Both the position numbers and the translations under genes were made by a program. Below the pieces are notes generated by a model. That model had not been told where the DNA came from, searched no databases, and saw nothing but the letters and a program-made list of their open reading frames with translations. A DNA stretch of 64,000 bases from Malurus cyaneus samueli (taxonomy: Eukaryota; Chordata; Aves; Passeriformes; Maluridae): contig CM019220.1 of assembly GCA_009741485.1 (NCBI GenBank), positions 26,539,048 through 26,603,047 on the forward strand, read 5' to 3'. Every line of letters starts with the position of its first letter. Position 1 is the stretch's first letter. Shown in pieces: positions 15,101 to 25,664 of the stretch.

Positions 15101-18100
15101 TTTAATGCAGAACAAAAGACCCCAACCTATTTATCAGCTGTGAACCATATTTATCTCAAAGGTCACTAAAAATTCTAGGGAGAATATTTCCTGCTCCGGT
15201 GACCTCCTCCCAGCTTTCTATGCTAAATGTTTAGCTGTGTTCCCTTCTAGTCTTCCTCATTGTCACACAGCATCACTTTAAACTTTATTCATTTGCTTTT
15301 CCCAATAGTTAAAAAGACAAAAGTGCCTGCTTCATATGCCAAAGATCTTGCTTCCCTTCAGCCACGTGCCACTGCCCATTTCCAGCTTTGTTCACATTTA
15401 TTTATCTGTAACAATTTAAGATGCCTATTTTTTTGTAGAAACCTTTATGCTATTGCCAGGACTTTGAATCTGTCTCCAAAAACTAAATCTCATCTGTGGG
15501 ACGAGGTTTTTAAGCAGGATACTTTTTACATGTGAATACCCAGCTGGCCTATGCCTTACCTAATAAAAGAGAATATTTAATTGCCATGGCACTTCTACTG
15601 CTGTGACATTTCAGTGAAATTCTTTTTCTAATATCTAATCTGACCCTCCCCCAGCACAACTTAAGGCTGTTTCCTCTCATCTTTTCACTTGAGACAAGGC
15701 AGAACAGACTGATCCCCAGCTCACTGAAGCCTCCTTTCCCATATCCTGTTTTTTGAAATAAAAGCTCAGCAGGACCCCAGATACCTCTACTCAAACCCCC
15801 CCCAAACACCCAGTGTGGCTCAGTGAGATTTAAAACCTTGCATTTTTTTATCTTAACAGCAACAGGATCCTTGTTTTCTCATAATGTCTTCAGCTGCCTG
15901 CCTAGGACTGTGCAATCAAAGCAGCAGACACCTCACAGTCAGACTCCTCCCTCCCTCAGTGGCCTTCATGGAGGAAACATTTCATTTCATTTCATTGCCC
16001 AATTTTTCCCCTAAGCGCTTCAGGCTCTGCAATAGGACCAGCCCAGAGCAGACAGCATCTACTTCCACGCTTATTAAGACCGGGCAAGCTGGTTTTGCTC
16101 GCCTACAAACCTTCCACTTCCACCCCCATATTTAATAAAAATCAGCACCTGGGTCTGATCGCATCAAGTTCATGGACTGATCAGGGAGAATGTAAAGAGC
16201 AGAGAGCATAAAAATTACAAAGGAGCTGAAGAGCAGTAGGTGTTAAGGGAGGAGAAACAACCCCCAAAACAAAGACAAGAACAAAGGAGGGGAGGTGGAA
16301 CCTGGAACCCTTCAAAGAAGTATTGCAAACTCAGGTGAAGGTGGGGAAATGACAGAGCTTCTGCCTGCACCATGAAGCAGAGCTGAGGAGGTTGACAGTG
16401 CTATGAAGGGACACTCCACTGCCTGAAGCACAAACACACCAGGAGAAAGCACGAACTGCAGCCCTTTTCCTACAGGGCTGTTTAAAAGCAATATTTAATG
16501 CAGACAAGGCTAAGCTGGTCTTGTAACGCAGCCAGCTTGCTCTTGTCTGTAGGAGCAGCAGGGGATACACAAACAGAACCTAAGAAGAGAGTCAGAACAC
16601 TGCCCAGCAAGAAGCTGGAACCTAAAACCTTAAATCTATATCCAGGCCCTTGAAAAATACACCTGCACAAAATCTATGTTTACCAAACCAGAATCTTTCA
16701 ATGCTGAGTGCCTCCAGAGCCCAGGTTTAGAATCTTCAAACAAAAGAGACCTCCCCTTCAGAAAAACAGGCATCAACAACTGCTAATTTCAGTCTAAGCC
16801 AAACCGCTCAGCACCTTTGGAAAAATACTTCTGCCCTTCCAGATCCCAGTATCTGGATTGAGATGCTTCAGGAAGTCAATTAAAATTGACTGCCTCAAGG
16901 CCCTGCTTCAATGGGGAAGGAAAACACAGGTAACTCAATGATTAGCTGAATAATAATGGTAGGTGGCAACTCAGGACTTCCCATCTCCAACTCTGAGCGT
17001 CCTTCAGTCACACCCCAGAAGGAAGAAGAGTCTGTTGAAAGAAAAGGAAGTGGAGATTTATGACGAGAGAGGCGTTATAAACCATCCCAGTGCTCTCTTT
17101 AGGCCACAGGTCTCCAAGCTAAGGGGGAGACGATGAACTGTATGGCTGGGTACTGCATCTGCATGCAAGGAGATCAATGGATATGTCTCGTCAAGCAAAT
17201 GTGGGGTTAATTAATATAATCCACACCTCCTTCAGCTCTGCTTTAATGAAACAGAGGGTTATATGGCAGGCTGCTCCCTGGCACAATAGAATGAAACAAA
17301 ACAGTTCATACCAAAGCTGGAAGATCTGATGAGGCATTTTGCTGATCACTGCAGATAAGCACAGACAAAAATCAGATGTGTAGAAAAGGGGGGGAAGATG
17401 ACAGAAAAGAAGGGGAGGAAAATGAAGCAATGTAAAAGAAAAGAAGGAGTAGGGCTGCTCCACCACAAGCAAGTGGTGAAGGAGGGCCTGAAGTGGGATG
17501 TGTGCTCGTCTGTGTGCAGAATAGGCTGAACCCTGGGGCTGGATTACAACTTGCATAAATCCCCATGACTTATCCAAATGAATGGAGTGGCCTGCGCAGC
17601 TGAGCCATCATCCCAACTCCCTGTAATTAGCATGGGAACCTACTAATTTTTCCACATTACTGGGAAAAGAGATGAGTCCAGGCCCCTCCAACTATGAGGC
17701 AAATTCCTATAAAGTACAGCATATTTTCAGAGTTTTTTCACCTACAGGGGCGATGCCTTCTAAGGCACTGGAGATCTCTGCTCAGGGGCTTATACTGATT
17801 TTTCCAGCCAATTCTGGACCTGTTCAAATCCTAGCTACCCATCACAGTAATGCTGAATGGGATGTAGCTCAGAGAGAGCTTCTTTCCTGGGCCTTCCTTC
17901 TCCCAGCAGCACTGGAGCCAAGAATTAGAGCAGAGTGTGAGTATCTGCTCCTAGACCTAAACAACTGGTACTGGCCAGCAGACTACTGACCAATTATGAT
18001 GATATTCCCCCAAAATATTGGCTGCAAAGAGTAGCCTCATGGAGCACTCTGCTGCTGAGTCCCTGCCCAGTATCTCTGGGTGAATGCAGTGCACCCTTGC

Positions 18101-21100
18101 AGGCATCTCCACAACACTGGGGAAATCTGGGTGGAAATTCTGAGCAGAAGTGAAGAGTAAAATGTGCTTCACTGGAAAGAGTTCTGGTGAATTCCTGGCA
18201 GAACCCAGTGGATTTAAGACCAGAACCAAGAGCACAGCACAGGAGAAGTGTCTGTGAATGAGGCATGGCTTTCACTGGGAGCACCAGGGGAGCAGACCCT
18301 GGGTCTAACAGGACAGTGAGGTTTGTCCCACATCCTCCCCACAGCCCAACTGAGCAGGGTTTCTGAGGGAGTGGAGAACAAACCACACCCAAGAGAGCTC
18401 CTACCGGGAATACTGATGAGGTGGAACTGACAGAAGGGGAGAGGAGGCCAGCAGGAAAGGAAGAAAGCGGGTGGGGAGGGTGTGACAGGGTGTGACAGCA
18501 CTCATTAAAGCAAGGAGCATAATTGGGCTGCTCCGCAGACCGAGTGGGCTGAGCCCTGAGGGACAGATCGTATCTCGTACGCAATTCCCATACCTTGCTA
18601 AAACCTGCAGCATGGAAAGGGACTTGTGTCCCTACTCTAGAAAAAGGTGATACAGGCACAAAAGTCTGGGTGATACCATCAAACCCAGTTCACCGGCTTT
18701 CACCTGCAGGCTTCCAGTCCAGTTTCCTGTTCCACACGTACGCCACAAAACACATCCCAATGCCTCCTAGCAAAGACAAGGGCTGAAATAAAAAGGTCAA
18801 AAGTCACAGCTACAATGTGAATAGTAAAGTGGATGGGGATTTTGTTTGTAAGGCTCTGGGATCATCACAGAAACCGAGTATGCAGACAGTGAAATCTCTT
18901 TTTCATTTCTCCTGACAACAATCTCTGCTGACCTGGAAACACATCATCAAACAGAATCCCTGAATAAAGAAGAGATATGGGTTTTTTTACCTCTTAGATA
19001 TAAGATGCTTTAGTTGTGAAGAAAATTATTTATCAGACTTCAGCTCCTTGTTTTCCTCAGTTCTTAGCTCTCCTATGAGCATCTCCTGACTGGTGACATT
19101 TATTTGGCATGTCATTTCCCTCTGAAGCTCAGCCTGGCACAAGCTCCCTTTGCATTAAATGCTACACAATATAATTCAGCACAAGCAACTTGCTCCTGCA
19201 GGAAACCTTTGCCACTTGTTCACTCTTGACTGATACTTTCCAGGTAATTTCTCCCCACAATCCTTCATCTATTGAATGTGTATTAGCTGTCCTTCAGAAG
19301 AAATTACTGTCTCAAATTTGAGCTGTTTTAATTGGAAAAAAATAATAGATTTAATGATATTTCTGTGGCCAGAAATACATGAGATAAGCTTACAGACTGA
19401 GATTTTCTGTGGGATTATCTCCAGGGCTCCAAACCTCAGCATCTGAGTAGTTTATTCCATCCCTGTGCCATTGATTCTGTGCTTCCTGACTTTAGTCTAC
19501 CTGCAATAATCTCTTGACAGCAGAACTGGGAACAGCTTCTTGTCACTACTTAACGATTCTGTCTTAAGGAAGGCACTGGAACTCAGCATAAGGTGAATTT
19601 TATGAATAAAATGAATAAAATCCCCTCCTGTAATAGTTTTCCTAGATGTGTCCACCCCCGCCTGCTTTTCTATCAAAAAGGAAAGTTCCCAAGTGATTTA
19701 TCTTTTGCTTTTCAAGCAAAAAGTTGATACATTTTTTCCAGTTGTCAAAAAAAGGAAAAAAGAGTAATTGTCAAGCAACTGTTCTTATTTAACTAGAACA
19801 GCAGCAGAAACTGGCTGTTTGATGCTCTGGTTAACATCCTTCTCTATCCCCTTGGGATTCTTAGATAGTCTTTGAACACCTGGATCACAAGAATACACCA
19901 AAACAATTATTTTCCAGCAAAATACCTCTCTTGCAAGAGAGAGTTCCTATCATCCACTTCTGAGAGAGACAGACGCCTACTCACATACTCACTGAGACTT
20001 GTACTAAAATAAAATTAATCTGCAGAAGGAAAGGGAACTCATCCAAAGATACTGCCCAATCTTCCCCTTTCCTGCAAAGCACAACTAATGGAGCTGCTTG
20101 CAGTTCCTAAAATTATTCCTGCTAATCCATTAAGGCAGAGACGTGATCATCCACAGCAAAACCACTCCAAATAAATATAGATTCAAGCTAATAACTGTGT
20201 CATATAAAAGAATAAATATTTCCCCATCCTGATTGCTCTCTTGACGTCCAACTTATCAGATTTATTGGGGACAGGAAGTAAAACTGATGGGGTGGCGTCG
20301 GAGGTCTGCCATTTTCACACTTGGCAAAATCTGGGGTTTTCACAAAGTATGGCGTGTCCTGTCTTGCCTGCTCCAACTGGTTCAAGGAAATTTGGGAAGA
20401 CTTGGAATATATAACATGCTTAAGAAAGTTTTTTTGCTGACAGGTGGGTTAAAAAATGATCCTAACACATCAAGAACGTCCTTTTCCAATAAAGAATTCC
20501 TATGATGCTTTCAGGAAGTGCTTGCTCTGGCTCTCCATCCCTGCCTAAAAAAGGAGGTACACGAAGCTTCCCGGGATTAGGCTGTAAATTCTCTGCAACA
20601 AGGGCTATCCTAATTGCATGTCTGATATTTGTCACAGTGTGTTCCTTTCTCACACATCACAGAGGAACCAAGAGTTTCTAATCAGAAAATCACACCTGTC
20701 ACTAACCAGGGCAAAAATTCCCAGTCTCCAAAGGCAGATCCCTCCCACTCACATCTCACACATGGGATAGCTAAAACACTGAAAGCCAACTGCTTGTCTC
20801 CTCTGCTGCCAGGCACTGTCTCCCCTCCTCCTGCCTCAATCTCCATGGCCCAAAACCCCAACATTGCCCATGCCAGGGCTTTGCTCCTGCCAGGTCCATG
20901 ACAGCCCGATATGGCTCATCTGTGGTGGTGGCTCTGCTATCAACAGGTGTTGGAAATCTTCAAGGTCCCTTCCAAGCCAAACTATTCAATGATTCTATGA
21001 TTTGATTCAACTCCAAACTAACACTGTGAAAGGGAAAAAGGCTTCCAACTGGCTAAACTCCTTGCCTGCTTTACTCTGTAACTTCTTGAATAAATGTGCC

Positions 21101-24100
21101 CAGGCTGGGACATGCTTTTGATGGTGCTAAGGCCTCACTAATCAGCAGAAGTACCAAGATGGACTCTTCCTGACCCAAGGAGCAAGAGAGAACCTGCTTG
21201 TCCAAACTCTCCACCCATCTGACCCCCAACAGAGAGCTGAGCTGCCCAAAGTGCTGCTATTTTTATTAGAAGGGGCTCACACACACCATCAGGTCCCAGG
21301 AGCCAAGCAAGTTATCACTCTTCAACTGAGCCTTAGCAGCAAGATACTTTAATGTGCACACTTTGCCTGTGGCACACACAAGGTAAAACCTTTCATGTTG
21401 ACCAATCTCATGTTTGTTACCTCACCTCCATAATCATACCTGAAGCCTCTGCCTTCACTCCTTTTACTGAGTAAGCTCTCACCCAGATGACCTCTTCTCC
21501 CTCAATTTATCCTGGAAATTTATATTTCTGTCTGCACAGCAGTATCTGAATAAATCTCGATGAGACAGTTCTTTAAAGTTGTTTTCTAATTATAAAGCTA
21601 ATTTGGAAAAAAAAAAGCATAAGCAGAAACAACCTCAGAGGAACACACACATTTTATTTACAGCTTGATGCATCCCAGGAAATCTCCACTGGAAACTACA
21701 CAGAGCCAAATTTGTAAAAGTAACCAAACACATCAAATGAACACATCAGTCACTGAAATGAGAACTAAACCCCACAGACATAAAAACAAACCAGTTACTT
21801 ACAGTTTTGCTGTGGTTCTGGAGGGAATTTGAGACGGATAATGGCCAAGATTATGAAAACAACCACGGGCCAGGAAATTAAAACAAACGACCATACCTAT
21901 AAAAGAGCAATGAAAATATATCGGTTACGTTTGTCGCATTGATGTGTCCCAGAGCCTGTCTGGAATGTACAAGCAGTGCCCTAAATGAGTTATAAGGTGC
22001 ATTGTAAATCACACCTGTCTTGGTATGCATACAATTAAAATCCAAGCATTATCTATTCAGGAAGAAAAACTACCGAAGATTTGAAGAGCAAATAACAAGG
22101 CTGAAAGCAGCACAAGGTTTCAGTTTGGCTGATAATTACGGGGGACAGTGTTTACCCAGCTTTGAGACACTGCTATGTCACAGTAAAGGCACGCTGAGAA
22201 GCACCAACTGAAAGATAAAACAGCTGCAGTGTGAAAGGTTGGTTTCACTTTCAGTGAAATTATGGGTAAATAGGACTTTGATTAAATTGTACCCCTAAAT
22301 TAAAGTGTTTGACAAGCCTACAGCACTTTCCCCCCAAAAACTGAGCTGTTCTTCACAACCAGTGGATCCTCATGGTAGAGCTGGAAGGAAGGATTTTCAC
22401 AGTGGTCATTTATAAGACATGGAGCTCAAGCACAGTAAAGGAAGGGGTTTATGGAGTTGCGTAGCTAGCCTACAGATGGCACATCTGAACACTCATCATC
22501 GAGATAAGATCCCTTATAAAAGCTTGTGACCCCAAATCCCTGGCACCTTTCCATCTCCAGACTGTAGCAGTCCATATAGATGAGCTGAGATGAATCCCAG
22601 AATGGTTTTGGTTAAAGGGACCTTAAAACTGATCCAGCTCCACCCCCTGCCATGGACAGGGACATCTTTCCCTATCCCAGGTTGCTCCAAACCCCATGCA
22701 ACCTGGCCTTGGACACTTCCAGGTATCCAGGGGTAGCCACAGCTTCTCTGGGCAACCTGTGCCACAGCCACCTTCGTAGGGAAAGATTTTTTCCTAATAT
22801 CTCATCTAAGATGAAGAGAAATGATGCAGAACTGGCCTAGTGTGTTGAAAAGCTCACGAACATTTACAGAACTCCTGTCTCTGACATGAGGGTTGACCCT
22901 TTCAATGGAACAAGAATTAAGAAAATACAGCCTGCTAATTATCTAGTATGGTAACCCAATCTAGGGAGGGGGCCCAAAATCTTAAAATACAAATGTTGGA
23001 GTTTCGTGAGCTAGGAAATTACAATTATTCCCGTAATCCCCTGCTTTTGCACTGGCTGGCTAGCTGGCTCCCATGCTTACTAGATTAAGAATTTTCCAAC
23101 CATCAGTAGTTAAACTCAAACTACTCTGTGCTACAAAATTGCTGTTCTAACTCCCTGCCAATTTTTGCAACTGCAAAGATGTCTTTCTTCAAAGCAATCC
23201 CGTTTTTCATCGTTGTGGCGCTATTTTTTCCAGATCAGCACGTATTACCCAAAGCTGTTTTTCCAAAGTAATTCCAAGCCCATAACTGTGTTTTCATTTC
23301 CCATAACACTGGAACATAAAGGCGCACAGACAGACAAACAAATCCTGGAGAGCAATTCCGCTTAAACATGGTTGTTCTACAGCAACTCCATCCCTACCGT
23401 CCCTAATGAGGTACCACAGGCTTGAAAACAGGAGCAAATTCATGCCCCAAAATAGGCAAGTGACAGACATCAAACCACACAGCACCTCCCCACACACCCC
23501 TTCAGAGGGTGCTCCTATAATTTCAGCATTCAGCAACATTTTAGCTTTGACAGACAGCACCCTTCCTGCTTTTTATGTATACACTGCCAAATTGTAACAA
23601 GATCCATCACTGACACTGACATATTTTAGTAATTTTTATATCAGATGCTTTCCCTATAATCAGTCCCCAAACACGCAGTTTAACTGTGATTAATTCTCAT
23701 GCAAACGATGTTATTAATGTGTCCTCCTTGTTTAGCACCACACTGGCTAAAGCAAAAATTATGGGGTAACAGCACAGAAACTGATATTAGTCAGAAGCTG
23801 CCTAAAGGAAGGGCCAGACATCTGTCACATTCCTGGGACAATAAATGAATACTGATTGTTCCCACTCAGGAAAATCGTTCCTCCCTATTTCGAGCTACAA
23901 TGTTGCTTATACTCCCCACTTTCCAGACATCTCTGCCCTCACTATCTCTGTCCTTTGACTTAATTGGATTTAATAGTAGCTGGGCACATCACTTGCAACA
24001 TCACAGCATTCCCACTGTCCTAGGCATTTCTAGTGAACAAAAACAAGACAACCACTCTGGCCAAACCGCTTGCAGGTGGAACGTGTTGACTCGAATGAAA

Positions 24101-25664
24101 TCACAACCAATCTCCATCTGGCTCTTGGGACATTAAGAGCTGTGATGCAGGTTGCATAACCCCTTAGTTGTTGGATTATTTCAGCGCAAAAAGTTGTTGT
24201 AATAGCTCAGAGCCTCCTTAGGATCTCTGGGTGAGCATTTTCTCTCCCCCTGCTGCCTCTGTTTAAATAGTGAAGTGCAACATGCAAGAAACACCAATAT
24301 CTCCAGTTCCCTTTGGCATTCAGGCCCAAATTTGCTCCCAAAAAGGTCTGAGTTTATCTCATCACACCCTCTCCAGTCAGAGCAAGCTCCCTAATTTGGA
24401 GAAAGAGAGGGAAATTAAGGAGGTTTACAAGGCCTGCCATAAAATAGTCAGGACTGGCCAGATTTTTATTTTAATTGACATTTCAGTTCTACAGAGTTGA
24501 TATTTCAACTCCACAGGAAACCAGAATTACAGCAAGTCAGACTGTGGTCAGCAGCACAGGTAGGGCTTAGCTGGCATTTACTCTGGGTACACAAGAGCTA
24601 AAAGAGACTCAAGCCTTCTGCTTTTAACGAGGCTGTTACAATTTCTCTTGAGAAATTAGAGGTAATTTATTGGGATTCTTCTGCATCTCAGAAAAAGTGT
24701 ATTTTGCAGCAGTGAAGAACACTCTAAGGTGCACAGGACATCCACAGGAGTCAGAGGAACTCCGGCACCTCTCTGAATCAGGTTCCAAAACCAAGAGATA
24801 CAATAGGGTAAGCTGGAACAGATCTCACAGAAGCACACAGCCTTTCACTTCACCCTCACATCACACCCTCCATGCGCATTTGTCTTTGGTCAGCATTTCC
24901 TGCGCCTGCCAAGGCTTCTGTTTCACCAAGGCAAGTTCAAACCCCATCATGTTTGGGTTACTAGAGCACAGGTTATGGTTCAGCTCCCTGACCTGCCACG
25001 CTTCTGCTGCAAATACCACACACAGCTGTACCAAAATTGGCCTGGGACAAAACTACTCTGCCTGGCCATGCAACCTCCCAAAGGAACATTTGCCTCCCTG
25101 ATGCTGCTGCAGCTCTGATCACTCTCTGGACATTGCTGCTTTATTCAGGTTTCTCTTTAGGACAGAAAGAGTGAAGTGCTTGATTTGCAGCACAGTGGAC
25201 TGCACTGGAAATCTGTCCTACCTGCATCTCTCAGAGTTACTTTTTTCTTTGTCCATCCTTTACAAACAGCTCTGTGTAAGGGCAGCCTCCATCACCCCCA
25301 AATCCCAGGGGCTCCTCGGAGGCAATCCCACAGGGTCTGTTCACATGGGAGCAGGTGCAGAACTACAGCCTTAACTCAGGTCTGCCCATGAGACTGTGCA
25401 GTTTTATTTGCACAGACATTGTCCCAAGGGAACAAGAGTGGGACTCAGTCTGGACCCACCTTCACTTCCCTGCCATTCCCTTCCATCCCTCTGCCTCTAC
25501 CAGCACCCTTCCAATCTAACACCAGTGCCCCCCTTGCTCCTCAGCTCCTGGCTTTTCCAGGTTCCCCTCCTGCACTCCTCCGTTCCCACACTCACCAGCT
25601 GCCTCTTGACGCTCAGCCAGTTCTTCCAGAGCAGGATCCTGAGGTGCTGAGAGAGCGCAGCCAT
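1..25664 (-). CDS. ABCA12: ABCA12 gene, 5' part: ATP-binding cassette lipid transporter, coding exons 1-8 (3' end outside window)
   Basis: ABCA12 is a full-length ABCA-subfamily transporter of about 2,600 residues in human. It loads glucosylceramides and related lipids into keratinocyte lamellar granules for the skin barrier. Only the N-terminal part is present here. Coding exons on the minus strand lie at 25596-25664, 21803-21896, 9914-10061, 7578-7666, 6442-6551, 5517-5702, 4507-4685 and 1-183. Each has an AG acceptor and GT donor (the last is cut by the window edge), and phases run 0,1,2,1,0,0,2 without conflict. The product starts MAALSQHLRILLWKNWL, has one hydrophobic helix (about residues 24-44), then YLAPRNLPSAGFFPFLQ, which I recognise from human ABCA12. 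A diverged extracellular stretch with many N-x-S/T sequons follows. Both nucleotide-binding domains lie beyond the left edge. The gene lies upstream of ATIC and is divergent from it, as in other vertebrates. I am sure of the family and confident of the orthologue; ABCA13 is the nearest alternative. Confidence 0.93.
184..4506 (-). other. ABCA12 intron 7, no further feature seen
   Basis: This AT-rich intronic sequence has short open frames only. None has paired splice sites in a phase that would fit exons 7 and 8. No recognisable transposon was seen. Confidence 0.6.
4507..4685 (-). CDS. ABCA12: ABCA12 coding exon 7
   Basis: The 179-bp exon reads VQHNPQYQETFVNEMVSFLT, then LISQVQNDTSLWHLLLLAPD and VFQDNMQLRDIIDFLQ. 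It parallels human ...FQEIVRMLSFFSQVQEQKAVWQLLSSFPNVFQNDTSLSNLFDVL. It is a predicted helical part of the extracellular domain with the sequon NDT. The acceptor is ttgttaag and the donor gtaaaa. It leaves in phase 2. Confidence 0.9.
5517..5702 (-). CDS. ABCA12: ABCA12 coding exon 6
   Basis: The 186-bp exon (62 codons, phase 0 at both ends) begins NQTQHSTAENLRVLLCEVLA and ends THSSLLESFAQEFRSQLSQ. It matches the human arrangement KQNSTSEDIRRELC ... LLESSLQELNKQFSQ. The region is extracellular, with the sequon NQT and Cys residues. Acceptor ttctttcag, donor gtgagt. Confidence 0.9.
6442..6551 (-). CDS. ABCA12: ABCA12 coding exon 5
   Basis: The 110-bp exon reads AFGDSVSHGEKTLQNISS, then PSHLTSSINMFNKILNFGK. 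Sequence similarity to human ABCA12 is weak here, so the call rests on position, phase (in 1, out 0), the acceptor ttattgcag and a consensus gtaagt donor. It has one sequon (NIS). Confidence 0.82.
7578..7666 (-). CDS. ABCA12: ABCA12 coding exon 4
   Basis: The 89-bp exon reads LKPKSSSNVTKDKQPSPWSA followed by EVPESRNASL. It corresponds to the human stretch LRKSSNLDKDSS...VPERRHASL. It carries two glycosylation sequons (NVT, NAS), as expected for lumenal or extracellular sequence. Acceptor tttgccccag, donor gtaggt. It enters in phase 2 and leaves in phase 1. Confidence 0.9.
9914..10061 (-). CDS. ABCA12: ABCA12 coding exon 3 (start of first extracellular domain)
   Basis: This 148-bp exon completes the Cys codon begun in exon 2 and reads YLAPRNLPSAGFFPFLQTV, then LCDSDARCKGTPYTPEDLLPRL. 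It is the most conserved piece of ABCA12 in this window and nearly the human wording (YLAPRNLPSTGFFPFLQTLLCDTDSKCKDTPYGPQDLL). The Cys residues are in place for extracellular disulphides. The acceptor tract is ctttctttctccag and the donor is gtaagg. The exon leaves in phase 2. Confidence 0.95.
10277..10390 (-). repeat. CR1 LINE 3'-end fragment
   Basis: The segment begins with the repeated atcatagaatcatagaatg signature and runs into atggtttgacttggaagaaac and ...gcagggacaccttccacca. This is the reverse complement of the CR1 3' end. It is diverged and truncated after about 115 bp. Confidence 0.85.
18704..18782 (-). other. Exon-like segment of unknown gene inside ABCA12 intron 2
   Basis: The 79-bp segment is bordered by a strong acceptor (cttttgacctttttatttcag) and a usable donor (gtgaaag). 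One frame is open throughout and reads PLSLLGGIGMCFVAYVWNRK, then LDWKPA. That looks like a short membrane helix followed by a basic, Trp-containing tail. The segment keeps two CpGs (gcgtacg) in an otherwise CpG-poor intron. At 79 bp it is not a multiple of three, so inclusion in ABCA12 would shift the frame after exon 2. It is therefore either an exon of a separate small gene, a frameshifting poison exon, or a relic. I do not recognise the product. Confidence 0.35.
20950..21002 (+). repeat. CR1-type 3' tail remnant
   Basis: A short piece contains aaggtcccttccaagccaaac and ends attcaatgattctatgattt, the sense-strand 3' terminus of avian CR1. Only about 50 bp are recognisable. Confidence 0.7.
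21803..21896 (-). CDS. ABCA12: ABCA12 coding exon 2 (first transmembrane helix)
   Basis: The 94-bp exon lies between an acceptor ending ttttatag and a donor gtaagt. It translates to VWSFVLISWPVVVFIILAI followed by IRLKFPPEPQQN and the first base of a Cys codon. This is the first membrane helix of an ABCA transporter; human ABCA12 reads LILWPVIIFIILAI at the same point. It enters in phase 0 and leaves in phase 1, which fits exons 1 and 3. Confidence 0.93.
21897..25595 (-). other. ABCA12 intron 1
   Basis: This is the 3.7 kb intron between the start-codon exon and the first transmembrane exon. It contains one CR1 copy (22592-22811). I see no exon or RNA gene in the rest. Confidence 0.6.
22592..22811 (-). 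repeat. CR1 LINE 3'-end fragment
   Basis: About 220 bp match the reverse complement of the CR1 3' region. The order is agaatggttttggttaaagg, ccaccccctgccatgg, atcccaggttgctccaa, and cagcttctctgggcaacctg. It ends near the aagattttttcctaatatct block. It lies in ABCA12 intron 1. Confidence 0.9.
25596..25664 (-). CDS. ABCA12: ABCA12 coding exon 1 (start codon, cytosolic N-terminus)
   Basis: This exon encodes 23 residues, MAALSQHLRILLWKNWLSVKRQL, matching the pattern of human ABCA12 (LWKNWL..KRQ), the cytosolic lead-in typical of ABCA proteins. The start ATG (25664-25662) has a strong context, with A at -3 and G at +4. It is the first ATG in its frame, because the open frame upstream begins at a GTG near 25715. 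The exon ends CAGCTG before the donor gtgagt, in phase 0. Any 5' untranslated exon upstream could not be placed. Confidence 0.9.

Larger units (their letters stand above)
10062..21802 (-). other. ABCA12 intron 2 (11.7 kb)
   Basis: This large intron separates the first transmembrane exon from the first extracellular exon. It holds CR1 tails at 10277-10390 and 20950-21002 and the exon-like segment at 18704-18782. It also contains a purine-rich stretch around 17380-17455 and a 222-codon stop-free minus-strand frame at 17994-18659. No other coding exon could be supported. Confidence 0.6.

Noticed and set aside
17191..17577. 128-codon hydrophobic minus-strand frame
   Set aside because: The hydrophobicity comes from a purine-rich plus strand read as Phe/Leu/Ser/Pro codons; there are no splice sites or family match.
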